From Geitlerinema sp. BBD 1991-9 (GTDB taxonomy: Bacteria; Cyanobacteriota; Cyanobacteriia; Cyanobacteriales; Geitlerinemataceae), in the NCBI GenBank assembly GCA_001657325.1, contig LWRO01000002.1, forward strand, positions 1-64,000: 64,000 nucleotides of DNA, in the 5' to 3' direction. Positions 16,832 through 24,883 of the stretch are shown here, piece after piece; the first letter of the stretch is position 1; every line of letters starts with the position of its first letter. The notes under the pieces are model-generated. The model did no database searches. It had not been told where the DNA came from and saw only the letters and a list, made by a program, of their open reading frames with translations. The position numbers and the translations under genes are program-made.

Positions 16832-17596
16832 TTACTCAGGGGTATCCGGCATCCGGTTCTGAATCTCGACCAAAATCACCGTGATATTATCTCGCCCGCC
16901 TTCTTCTTTCGCCGCTTCGACTAAGCTGGCCACCGCACCTTCGCACGTGGGATGTCGTTCCAATTCCATCGCGATGCGCTCGTCCGACAGCTCCTCTGTC
17001 AGCCCATCGCTACACAGCAAAAATCGATCGCCTAGCTGCACCTCTAAAGCGAAGATTTCCACATCGCCCATATCCTCTCGCCCCAAACATTGCGATAACA
17101 CGTGTCGCCAGGGATGGACGCGCGCTTCTTCAACTTGTAGAGCGCCCGCTTTGACAGCTTGGGCGACCCAAGTATCGTCTTCCGTCACCTGCTCCAACTG
17201 GCTGTCGCCGAAGTGGTAAATCCTCGAATCGCCCAAGTTTGCGCACCACAATTTCGCGTTCGGCTCGTCGTCGTTCGCCTCAAACAGGATCGCGACAGCC
17301 GTGGTTCCCATATCTGCATTTTCAGGATGAACCTGTTGGTCGCTAACGATCGCTTGATTTGCCGCCTGAAATGCCCCTTCGAGAAGTCGGTCGGGGGGAT
17401 CTCCCTTTTCCAAACGCTCTTCGATATATTGGCGAATTGTTTCTCGGGCAATACGACTTGCTTCCTGGCCAGCTGCGTGGCCGCCCATACCGTCAGCGAC
17501 GATAAAAAAGCGGCCCTTGGGGTCGAGGTAGTAAGCGTCTTGGTTAATAGCTCGGACGAGACCCTTATCAGTTCGAGCGGCAAAGACGGGTTTCAT
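16832..17596 (-). CDS. PP2C-type serine/threonine phosphatase
   Basis: 254 residues, metal-dependent PPM/PP2C family like bacterial Stp1/PrpC, which removes phosphate from Ser/Thr of kinase targets. Catalytic motifs in order: RAINQDAYYL with the metal-binding aspartate, VADGMGGHAAGQ, GTTAVAILFE, CANLGDSRIYHFG, LCSDGLTEEL and GGRDNITVILVEI. All metal ligands I can check are present. It starts 3 bases after the stop of the ABC1/UbiB kinase-like gene, so the two are almost certainly one operon. A Ser/Thr kinase gene lies two genes further upstream, a natural partner. A hairpin follows the gene. Confidence 0.95.
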   Translation of the reverse strand: MKPVFAARTDKGLVRAINQDAYYLDPKGRFFIVADGMGGHAAGQEASRIARETIRQYIEERLEKGDPPDRLLEGAFQAANQAIVSDQQVHPENADMGTTAVAILFEANDDEPNAKLWCANLGDSRIYHFGDSQLEQVTEDDTWVAQAVKAGALQVEEARVHPWRHVLSQCLGREDMGDVEIFALEVQLGDRFLLCSDGLTEELSDERIAMELERHPTCEGAVASLVEAAKEEGGRDNITVILVEIQNRMPDTPE

Positions 17597-17599
17597 AAG

Positions 17600-19384
17600 T
17601 TAAAAGCGATCGGATCGATTGATGCGCGTAATCATTCTCAACAGGAGGACGGCGACAGCCAAGGCTAATAATGCCACGAGACCTGCCAACCATCCTTCCC
17701 CGCTGACTAATAAAATCGTAGCGGACAATGTAAACGCACTCACTAACAACGTGTAGTTCGTCGTCAGCTGAGCACTACTAATGCGGCGTAGAATGCGGTC
17801 GGTATCGGTAGCCCGGACGCGCACTCGCAGATCGCCCCGTTCGAGTTTGTCGAGGGTGTCTTCGATGCGTCGAGGTAAACCCAGAGCAGTAGAACTGACT
17901 TCGCTGGCTTGGCGGCTCAGCTCGCTCAGTAGGCTGTTGCTGTACTGTTCTCTTCCTTCGTTCATAAGATTCAAGGCAAACGGTTTCGCCACCTCCATAA
18001 AATTAAAGTCTGGATCGAGACCTTTGCCCACCCCTTCTAACGTCGAGAACGCCCGCATGACGAATGTAAACGTTGCGGGAAAGCGAAACGGCTGGTCGTA
18101 GGCAATTTCGTAGAGATCGTCGGTAATCGCCTCGACGGACTGCTCCTCGAAAGGCTTGTCCATCAAGTTATCGAGGATGTACTGAATGGCTCGGCGCACG
18201 GGGCCGGGATCGTCCATCGGTGCGAGTGCGCCGACATCCACGAGTGCGACGACGACGCGATCGGCATCCCGTTGGGCGATCCCAAAGAACAGCTCCATCA
18301 TCTTCTCGCGCAGGTTCGAGGTAATCTGCCCCATCATGCCGAAATCGTAGAAGATCAACTGACCTTCCGGGCTAACCGCCAAGTTTCCGGGGTGGGGATC
18401 GGCGTGAAAGAAGCCGTGGTCGAGGAGTTGGTTGAGATACGCGATCGCGCCCAGGCTAGCCAGCTGTTTTCGATCGAGTCCAGCTGCTTCGAGCGCCTCG
18501 TAATGGCTGATTTTAATTCCCGGCACGTACTCGAGAGTCAGAACCCGCGAGGAGGTGTAGCGCCAGTAGACGCGAGGGACGCACACCCAAGAGACGTGGC
18601 GGAAATTCCGGCGGAAGGTATCGGCGTTGCGCCCTTCGTTGAGATAGTCGATTTCTAGGTAGAGGATGCGACAGCACTCGTCGTAAATCCCCATCCAGTC
18701 TCGCCCTTTGCCCCACGACGAGTGGTTTTGCAAGTATTGAGCGACCCCCCGTGCAATCGTCAGATCGATATCGAACAGTCGCTTTAAGCCAGGACGCTGA
18801 ACTTTGACGACGATTTCCTCTCCCGTGTGTAGCTTGGCGCGGTGAACTTGCCCCAAGCTCGCTGCGGCGAGGGGGACGGGGTCGAAGTAGCGGTAGAGTT
18901 CCTTGGGGGATTTGCCGAAGTCTTCTTGAACGATCGACTCGGCTTGCTCGTAATCGAAAGCGGGAACGCGGTCTTGAAGTTTCGACAGTTCCTCGACGTA
19001 TTCTGTGGGGAACAAATCCGAGCGCGTCGAAAACAGTTGCCCGAGTTTGATAAACGTCGGACCGAGATCGAGAAAGGTTTCTCGAATCCAGATCGCCTGA
19101 CGTCGGCGGCGCTGAGCGTGTTTGGCTTCTGTGTAACCGCCAACGTAGCTCCAACGGCGCTTATCGAGCCACAGATCGAACAGAAACTTGGCAACGAACG
19201 ACCAAATTTCGTAGCGGCGACGAGTTTTCGAGTAGCGTTTGCGGTTCCAACGGTAGGATTTGGCGTTATAGGGAACGCTTCGATCGATCCCGCTTGACGG
19301 CGATCGATCGACACTCACACGTCCGTTGACTGGACGGGTGTGGTTATCGGCCTGGGTAATAGAGTCCTCGGAGAGAGCAGACAC
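17600..19384 (-). CDS. ABC1/AarF/UbiB-family kinase-like protein
   Basis: 594 residues. The family (ABC1K) is linked to prenylquinone synthesis and stress tolerance in cyanobacteria and plastids. Hallmarks are present: LGPTFIKLGQLFSTRSDLFP (KxGQ motif), the alanine-rich loop PLAAASLGQVHRA, the lysine in IVVKVQRPG, the catalytic region LDHGFFHADPHPGN and the metal motif YDFGMMGQI. Two C-terminal membrane helices follow (about 530-590). A GTG start at 19382-19384 has AAGGAA about 7 bases upstream. It directly precedes the PP2C gene, and a small coiled-coil gene lies 37 bases upstream, so a three-gene operon is likely. Confidence 0.92.
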   Translation of the reverse strand: MSALSEDSITQADNHTRPVNGRVSVDRSPSSGIDRSVPYNAKSYRWNRKRYSKTRRRYEIWSFVAKFLFDLWLDKRRWSYVGGYTEAKHAQRRRRQAIWIRETFLDLGPTFIKLGQLFSTRSDLFPTEYVEELSKLQDRVPAFDYEQAESIVQEDFGKSPKELYRYFDPVPLAAASLGQVHRAKLHTGEEIVVKVQRPGLKRLFDIDLTIARGVAQYLQNHSSWGKGRDWMGIYDECCRILYLEIDYLNEGRNADTFRRNFRHVSWVCVPRVYWRYTSSRVLTLEYVPGIKISHYEALEAAGLDRKQLASLGAIAYLNQLLDHGFFHADPHPGNLAVSPEGQLIFYDFGMMGQITSNLREKMMELFFGIAQRDADRVVVALVDVGALAPMDDPGPVRRAIQYILDNLMDKPFEEQSVEAITDDLYEIAYDQPFRFPATFTFVMRAFSTLEGVGKGLDPDFNFMEVAKPFALNLMNEGREQYSNSLLSELSRQASEVSSTALGLPRRIEDTLDKLERGDLRVRVRATDTDRILRRISSAQLTTNYTLLVSAFTLSATILLVSGEGWLAGLVALLALAVAVLLLRMITRINRSDRF

Positions 19385-19421
19385 TCGGTTTCCTTCGTGG
19401 AGCTAACGTAAGCATGGGGAA

Positions 19422-19760
19422 TTACTCGCCCGAGCGAGTCGTTTCGTTGCGGTAGCGTTGCAGCTCTGACCGCAGTTGGGCGATTTCAGCTCTGAGGTTA
19501 TCTACCAGGGCTTGTAAGTCGCTATCGGTGGAAACCGCCGTACTGACGCTCACCGCTGACGTGGGCGTGCCCGTTTCAGCTTCGACACGCTCGACGCGCT
19601 CCATCACGCGCTCGGAAAGCTGGCGCAAGTTTTCCCGCTGTTCGGCATCGAATTTACCGACGGCACTGAGGGAATTGGTCAGCGTTTTTTCAACGGCCGC
19701 ACCGAGTTCTTCGGCGAGAATGCGACCCACTAAAAAGGCGTGGATGGGAGAGTTGCTCAT
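19422..19760 (-). CDS. Small conserved cyanobacterial coiled-coil protein (DUF6825-like)
   Basis: 112 residues. The N-terminal half has the pattern IHAFLVGRILAEELG, NSLSAVGKFDAEQRENLRQ and RVMERVERVEAET. From memory this matches a small protein family restricted to cyanobacteria and plastids (DUF6825); I could not verify the name. The C-terminal third is a short coiled coil (LVDNLRAEIAQLRSELQRY). No enzyme motif is seen. It lies immediately upstream of the ABC1/UbiB-like gene and probably shares its transcript. Confidence 0.7.
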   Translation of the reverse strand: MSNSPIHAFLVGRILAEELGAAVEKTLTNSLSAVGKFDAEQRENLRQLSERVMERVERVEAETGTPTSAVSVSTAVSTDSDLQALVDNLRAEIAQLRSELQRYRNETTRSGE

Positions 19761-19851
19761 AACGAGATCTGATTTTGGGATTATTAAGCTTCCTTAACAG
19801 GATTATATCGTTCGCTCTCGATCGTCGGACGCTCGACTAGCCGCCGTGCGT

Positions 19852-21351
19852 TTACGACGCAATCGCTGACGATAAGTCTTTAAAGGGGGCGAGCTGTTCT
19901 TTTTCGGCGGGAAGATCGGGCAGCGGTTCTGGTCTGGCAGGCACGACCGGCTTCAATTCTTCAGCATCGGCAGGCGGTTGGTATTCCATCGAATCCGGTT
20001 CGGGTTCCGACCAAACGGGTGGAGCGTCGGGGGTCGTTTCGGTGAACGAGTCGTCTGAGAGGACGGGTTCGGGTTCGCTTTTATCCGTTTGGACGGGAAC
20101 GGCCTCTGATTCGTGGGAGTAGTAGGGGGCCGGTTCCGAAGGCGTCCAACTTGGTGAGGGTTCGGAGGCCGGTTCCAGAACACTGTCAGGTTGCCAGTTA
20201 TGGTGAGAGTATTCCGTCTCGTGGTCTCGGTCTCGCTGCGTCCACGAGTCGGGGTCGTGGAAAGGTCGATCGAAGGTGTCGGGGTTTGAGGGTAAGAAGT
20301 CGTTCCGACGAGGGGTCGATTGTAGCAATTGCGACGGAGGAACCTCGGGGCGCTCGGATAGGGCCGAACGCAAGGTGACGACAAAACCTGCACCGCCAAC
20401 GGCTGCCACAATGGAGGTCGTCACGAATAACGCGGGAACCCAGGGACGAGCGAACACGGGGCGGGGATGGCTGGCGGTAGCAGCCGAGGGTCGAGTTTGA
20501 GTCTTTTTGGATTTTGCAGGCGTCGTCGTTGGGGGCGTGGTGGCATCGGGCAGCAGTGACAGCCATTCGCTAATGCTGTCAGCCCGCTGTTGGGGGTTGA
20601 GTTCTAAACCTTTCGCGATCGCCCGTTCGATGGCGGGGTCGAGATCGCTGTGAATTTGGCGTAGGTCAGTTAAGGGAATCCGTTCGCGCAACGGGGCGAT
20701 GACGGGCGGTTGGCCGCCAAGCAAGGCGTACAGGGTCGCCGCGAGGGCGTAGACATCCGTTGCCGGCGTTCGGGGTCGATCGAGGTCGTATTGTTCGGGG
20801 GCGGCGTATCCCGGCGAGAGCTGTTTGCTGTGGGTGAGATCGATTTCAGCGGTTAAATCTCGCGTGAGTCCCACTTCTACGAGAACCACGCGATCGCTGC
20901 CCACGTAGCGGATCGCGTTTTCGGGTTTGACATCTCGGTGCAGCAAGCCGTTTTGGTGGAGGGTTTCGAGCGCGCTGGCCAGTTGGCGGACGTAGTGGAG
21001 CGCTCGATCGACGGCTATCGGTTTGTTGTCACTCAGCAGTTGCGCCAAGGTCGAACCGGGGATGTAGTCCATGACCACGAAGGGCTGACCGTCTTCTTCA
21101 AACAAGTCGAGAACGCGCGGTAGATTGGGGTGGTGGCATCGCGCGAGGGTTCTCGCCTGTTCGACGAACCGACGGGCGAACTCGCTTCGGTCGGGGTGCG
21201 ACTGTAGCGTTTCACCGAGAGTTTTGATGACGACCGGTTGCCAGAGCTGTGCGTGAGTGGCGCGATAGGTCGTGCCGCAGTGTCCCTGACCGAGCGTCGT
21301 TTCGATGGCGTATTTGCCACTTTGTAGAAGAGTTCCTGCCCGCACCTTCAT
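19852..21351 (-). CDS. Membrane serine/threonine protein kinase with altered DFG motif
   Basis: About 499 residues. The N-terminal PknB-like kinase domain spans about 10-265. Its ATP loop is LGQGHCGTTYRA, the lysine lies in QPVVIKTLG, and the catalytic loop LLHRDVKPENAI has the aspartate in place. The metal-binding DFG is replaced by EVG in VVLVEVGLTRDL, and the activation segment ends in SPGYAAPEQYD. A membrane helix follows at about 305-330 (FVTTSIVAAVGGAGFVVTL). The remaining 170 residues are a Pro/Glu/Ser-rich, low-complexity extracytoplasmic tail. ATP lysine and catalytic aspartate argue for some activity; DFG to EVG argues for weak or pseudokinase function. Start at ATG 21349-21351. It lies on the same strand upstream of the PP2C block. 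Confidence 0.9.
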   Translation of the reverse strand: MKVRAGTLLQSGKYAIETTLGQGHCGTTYRATHAQLWQPVVIKTLGETLQSHPDRSEFARRFVEQARTLARCHHPNLPRVLDLFEEDGQPFVVMDYIPGSTLAQLLSDNKPIAVDRALHYVRQLASALETLHQNGLLHRDVKPENAIRYVGSDRVVLVEVGLTRDLTAEIDLTHSKQLSPGYAAPEQYDLDRPRTPATDVYALAATLYALLGGQPPVIAPLRERIPLTDLRQIHSDLDPAIERAIAKGLELNPQQRADSISEWLSLLPDATTPPTTTPAKSKKTQTRPSAATASHPRPVFARPWVPALFVTTSIVAAVGGAGFVVTLRSALSERPEVPPSQLLQSTPRRNDFLPSNPDTFDRPFHDPDSWTQRDRDHETEYSHHNWQPDSVLEPASEPSPSWTPSEPAPYYSHESEAVPVQTDKSEPEPVLSDDSFTETTPDAPPVWSEPEPDSMEYQPPADAEELKPVVPARPEPLPDLPAEKEQLAPFKDLSSAIAS

Positions 21352-21488
21352 AAATCTCAACGTGAGTTTGTACTTATGCTACGGCCTTTTGCTCTGAAGA
21401 GGAAAGGGTGAACGAGAAAGCGTTGCCGAGACGAAAATCGTCGTGCGGCTTGGAACGTCGTTTGGACGCTCTGCGACGATGACGATCG

Positions 21489-22034
21489 CTAAGGAACGCG
21501 GAAGGAGTTGGGGCGCACTTGAACTTGACCGCGTTCGTCTAGGCAAAATTCCGGTAAATTGACGGCATAGAGATGGTGGCAGCCCTGTTGTTTGAGTTGG
21601 ATTAACTGCTGTTTGACCGTGTCGATGGCGGCGTTCATCGCTTCGATACCCCGTCGGGCCTTGGCTTCGCGTTCAGCTCGCTCTCGAGCGGCGGCGATCT
21701 GCTTGTCGAGGGCGTTGAGTTGTTTTTGCTGTCGATCGATTCGATCGCGCACCCAATCGACCGTCACTTGCAAGCCTTCGGTTTTGGCTTTCCAGGTGTA
21801 GCGATCGAGGGCGGCTTGGGTTGCCGATTCGAGCAGGGTTTCCGGGGAATCTCCGAAGGGCGGTTCGGGCGGTTTGACGGCTTCGGCTCGCGCTTCTTCG
21901 AGTTGGGGAATCAATCGATCGAGTTGTTTTCGTAACGAATCTAACCCTTCTGTCAACTCGGCTTGACATGAGAGCAGCGTTTCAATTTCGGCGGCAGAAG
22001 GAGCGGTGTTCGGTGCAGAGGTATCTTTAGACAT
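21489..22034 (-). CDS. Coiled-coil protein of unknown function
   Basis: 181 residues, mostly helical, with long charged coiled-coil segments (LDSLRKQLDRLIPQLEEARA and RIDRQQKQLNALDKQIAAAR). A conserved-looking C-terminus follows: QQLIQLKQQGCHHLYAVNLP, then EFCLDERGQVQVRPNSFRVP. No signal peptide or membrane segment is visible. I do not recognise the family. It is on the same strand as the upstream end of the kinase gene, 138 bases before it, so linkage is uncertain. Confidence 0.75.
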   Translation of the reverse strand: MSKDTSAPNTAPSAAEIETLLSCQAELTEGLDSLRKQLDRLIPQLEEARAEAVKPPEPPFGDSPETLLESATQAALDRYTWKAKTEGLQVTVDWVRDRIDRQQKQLNALDKQIAAARERAEREAKARRGIEAMNAAIDTVKQQLIQLKQQGCHHLYAVNLPEFCLDERGQVQVRPNSFRVP

Positions 22035-22227
22035 AGCCAGGATTCAACCCTCAGACAGCGTATTCGGCGTGAAACCTTTGATTCTATTGAACTCTATTGA
22101 AGACAATTGCGATCGATTTCGGCAATAACCGAAAGCTTCAGGCTATGCTGGCAGATAATAAAGGCATCGACCGTTCGAGTCGAGTGGCCTGCGAAAACGC
22201 GAATCAGGGAAACCACCAGAGGGATTG

Positions 22228-23643
22228 ATGGAGTTAGAAGTCGCTTACCAACGCTGCTTAGACCGCCTGGTGCGATCGATTGAAGAACTGGCCGCACCTC
22301 CTCCGATCTCGCAGCTCGAACCGATCGCCTCGTTAATCGTTCAAACGATGACGGGTCAATGGCGTTATTTTCACACCCCCTCCCACATTTTTGAAGTGGG
22401 CGGCTCAGACGACCCCATTGAAGTTCTGGCTGCACTGTTTCACGATTTGGTTTACGTTCAAGTCGATTCGGGAATTAACCTCAACGTCAGTCGCTATATT
22501 TCTTCCTATATCAAAGAGGTTGACGGACAACTCGTTATTTTAGACGATGCAGACCTCCCCGACGATCGAGAGTTCGCGATCGTGAAGTGTGTTTTCGGGT
22601 TTCGCGGCGGTCAAGTCCTCGAGCCGTTTCGAGGCCAAAACGAATTTCTCAGTGCGGCGATCGCCACTCGTGCGTTGTCGCCGTTTTTACCGCACACCGT
22701 TCTCGTGCAAATCGCGGCTTGTATTGAAGCGACGATTCCGTTTCGCCCTGTATCTCCGGACGGACGAACGGCGAGCGAACAACTCGAACAGCAGATCGTG
22801 CAAGCGAACCGCCAGTTCGATCTCGGCTGGACGCCAGCGGAAATTTACCAGATCGTCAAGCGTGCGGTGCGCTTGGCTAACCGCGATGTTGAAAACTTCG
22901 CACTGCCCAGCTCGGCGGAATTTCTCGATAATACCTGGAACTTGCTGCCGGAAACCAACCACGATTTGATTAGTGCCAATTCGTATACCGTGCGCGGCTA
23001 TCGTCGATCGATCCAAAAAATGGAAGGGTTTATTAACTTCCTCAAGGCGGAATTGGTCTTCGCTCAGTATCGCGGCGAGCCAGACGACGAAACCTATTCC
23101 GAACTCATCAAGCACACTCGTAAAAACTTGGACACGGCCAAGTTGTATCTCGGGATTAAATTGATTACGATTGCCGTTCTCGAAGCGCTGTCTTATCGCT
23201 TGGGCCGCAACGTCCACATTTCGACGATGATGGGCGAGTTCCCGGAACCGGGGGTGATCACGCCAGCCCTCGAACAGTTCCTTCCGGCGATTTCGATCGA
23301 ACATCCGCCGCGCACGGTGTTGGAAGCGGAAGTTTTAGAGTTACTCAGCAAAGGCCGCACGCGCGAATCGGCTTACGATCTCAAAAATTCTCCTGTAGCA
23401 ACGTTTATTATTCAAGCAGTAGGCTTTGAATGCGTCACGGATTTACTGGCAGCCTCGAAAGCGTTTTTGGCGGGTGAGTTGCCGCCGGAAGAATTTCTCA
23501 AACACCGACTGCTCCGAGACGGCCACGTCGATATCGTCGAAACGATTACGCGAGGTGTCCTACAGTTGTTGAAAAGTCGGGCTAAAACCCTGGAGTTCGT
23601 GCCGGTTGACTACGGGGTTTCTGCATCTACCCTGTGGGCGTGA
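22228..23643 (+). CDS. HD-like metal-dependent phosphohydrolase domain protein
   Basis: 471 residues from ATG 22228, with AGAGGG a few bases upstream; a TTG one codon earlier is unlikely. The N-terminal part resembles the small HD hydrolases of COG4339: WRYFHTPSHIFEV, then EVLAALFHDLVYVQVDSG, giving H, H and the HD pair. A helix carries AACIEATIPFRP, as in the conserved I-x-A-T helix of HD folds. A later D lies in LANRDVENFA. The C-terminal 200 residues are helical and unlike anything I recognise. If active it would hydrolyse a phosphate ester or nucleotide, with unknown substrate. The gene is divergent from the coiled-coil gene and lies upstream of thrB. Confidence 0.65.
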   Translation: MELEVAYQRCLDRLVRSIEELAAPPPISQLEPIASLIVQTMTGQWRYFHTPSHIFEVGGSDDPIEVLAALFHDLVYVQVDSGINLNVSRYISSYIKEVDGQLVILDDADLPDDREFAIVKCVFGFRGGQVLEPFRGQNEFLSAAIATRALSPFLPHTVLVQIAACIEATIPFRPVSPDGRTASEQLEQQIVQANRQFDLGWTPAEIYQIVKRAVRLANRDVENFALPSSAEFLDNTWNLLPETNHDLISANSYTVRGYRRSIQKMEGFINFLKAELVFAQYRGEPDDETYSELIKHTRKNLDTAKLYLGIKLITIAVLEALSYRLGRNVHISTMMGEFPEPGVITPALEQFLPAISIEHPPRTVLEAEVLELLSKGRTRESAYDLKNSPVATFIIQAVGFECVTDLLAASKAFLAGELPPEEFLKHRLLRDGHVDIVETITRGVLQLLKSRAKTLEFVPVDYGVSASTLWA

Positions 23644-23850
23644 GCGATGGGGAACACCGGCTTACGACGTTCCCGAGGAATGTCAAAACCGATGTCTAAA
23701 CTCGATCGAGAAGTGCTTCGCGTTGATGAGATGATGGGATCGCGCACGTCTGGGTCTTCCCAAACGCACACCCTCTCTCTTGAGTGTGCCCCGGCCGGGA
23801 TAAAATTTGCCAATGTGCTAGACCCGCATCGCTGACACCGACAATCTCGA

Positions 23851-24804
23851 ATGACTAATACTGTTACCGTCACCGTTCCTGCTACGACTGCGAATTTGGG
23901 ACCCGGATTCGACTGTTTGGGGGCGGCCTTGACGCTCTACAACCAGTTTAGATTTGCGCTCCTGACGGAAGACGCGAACCCCTCGCGCCAGTTGGAAATC
24001 GTCGTGCGGGGTGCGGAAGCCGATCGAGTGGCGACGGACGAGACGAATTTGGTCTATCAGGTGTTTGCGAAGTTATTCGAGACCCTCGACCGGCCGGTTC
24101 CCCCCGTGAAAATCGAAATTGAGTTAGGGGTTCCCCTGGCTCGCGGGTTGGGGAGTTCGGCAACGGCTATCGTGGGCGGCTCGATTGGGGCGAACCAATT
24201 GGCGGGAATGCCATTCGATCGAGACGAGTTGATGCAATTGGCGATCGCCATCGAAGGCCATCCGGATAATGTGGTTCCCGCTCTACTCGGCGGCTGTCAG
24301 TTGGCCGCGACGAACGACGGCTCGATCGAGATGGGGTTTTCTCCAAACTGGGCCGTTTGCGAAGTTCCCTGGCATCCCGAAGTCGTTCCGGTAGTTGCCA
24401 TTCCGGATTTCGAGCTTTCGACGGCTGAGGCGCGGCGCGTCCTTCCCGATCGATATTCTCGAAGTGACACGGTTTTTAACGCTTCACATTTAGGGATTCT
24501 CGTCAAGGGCTTGGAGACGGGAAATCGGGGTTGGTTGACGGCGGGGATGCTCGATCGGGTTCATCAACCCTATCGTCAGAAATTGGTGGCCGGTTATGCT
24601 GAAGTTCGATCGGCGGCGTTGGATGCCGGGGCTTACGGTATGGCGATTAGTGGGGCAGGGCCGACGTTGTTAGCACTGGCTGCTCCCCAACAAGCTGAAG
24701 GGGTCGTCCGGGCGATGCGAGCCGCCTGGAAAGCGCTAGGAACGGATGCTATCGTTCGATCGCTCCAAATCGATACGAAAGGAGCGCTTTACAGTGAAGA
24801 GTGA
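23851..24804 (+). CDS. thrB: Homoserine kinase (threonine biosynthesis)
   Basis: 317 residues, GHMP kinase family. It phosphorylates homoserine to O-phosphohomoserine, the substrate of threonine synthase. Motifs: substrate-binding VPATTANLGPGFDCLGAAL near the N-terminus, ATP-binding GVPLARGLGSSATAIVGG, EGHPDNVVPALLGG, and the C-terminal GAYGMAISGAGPTLLAL. The length is normal. Its stop codon lies inside a heptamer tandem repeat. A cysteine desulfurase gene follows 79 bases later on the same strand. Confidence 0.97.
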   Translation: MTNTVTVTVPATTANLGPGFDCLGAALTLYNQFRFALLTEDANPSRQLEIVVRGAEADRVATDETNLVYQVFAKLFETLDRPVPPVKIEIELGVPLARGLGSSATAIVGGSIGANQLAGMPFDRDELMQLAIAIEGHPDNVVPALLGGCQLAATNDGSIEMGFSPNWAVCEVPWHPEVVPVVAIPDFELSTAEARRVLPDRYSRSDTVFNASHLGILVKGLETGNRGWLTAGMLDRVHQPYRQKLVAGYAEVRSAALDAGAYGMAISGAGPTLLALAAPQQAEGVVRAMRAAWKALGTDAIVRSLQIDTKGALYSEE

Positions 24805-24833
24805 AGAGTGAAAAGTGAAGGTTGAACGGTGAA
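24792..24833. repeat. Heptanucleotide tandem repeat cluster (STRR type)
   Basis: Six consecutive 7-base units ending in GTGAA or TTGAA (CAGTGAA, GAGTGAA, GAGTGAA, AAGTGAA, GGTTGAA, CGGTGAA). The array starts inside the last codons of thrB and supplies its stop. It resembles the array at 59308. Confidence 0.85.
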
Positions 24834-24883
24834 GACGATTTTCAGCGAATGGTTTGCGATTCGCTTCTCAGGGTAAATAGGTT

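Noticed and set aside
18513-19154. 213-codon open frame overlapping the ABC1K gene
   Set aside because: Serine/arginine-rich shadow of a clear family member in the main frame.
23647-23835. 62-codon plus-strand open frame between the HD-like gene and thrB
   Set aside because: No ribosome site or family features; fills a likely promoter region of thrB.
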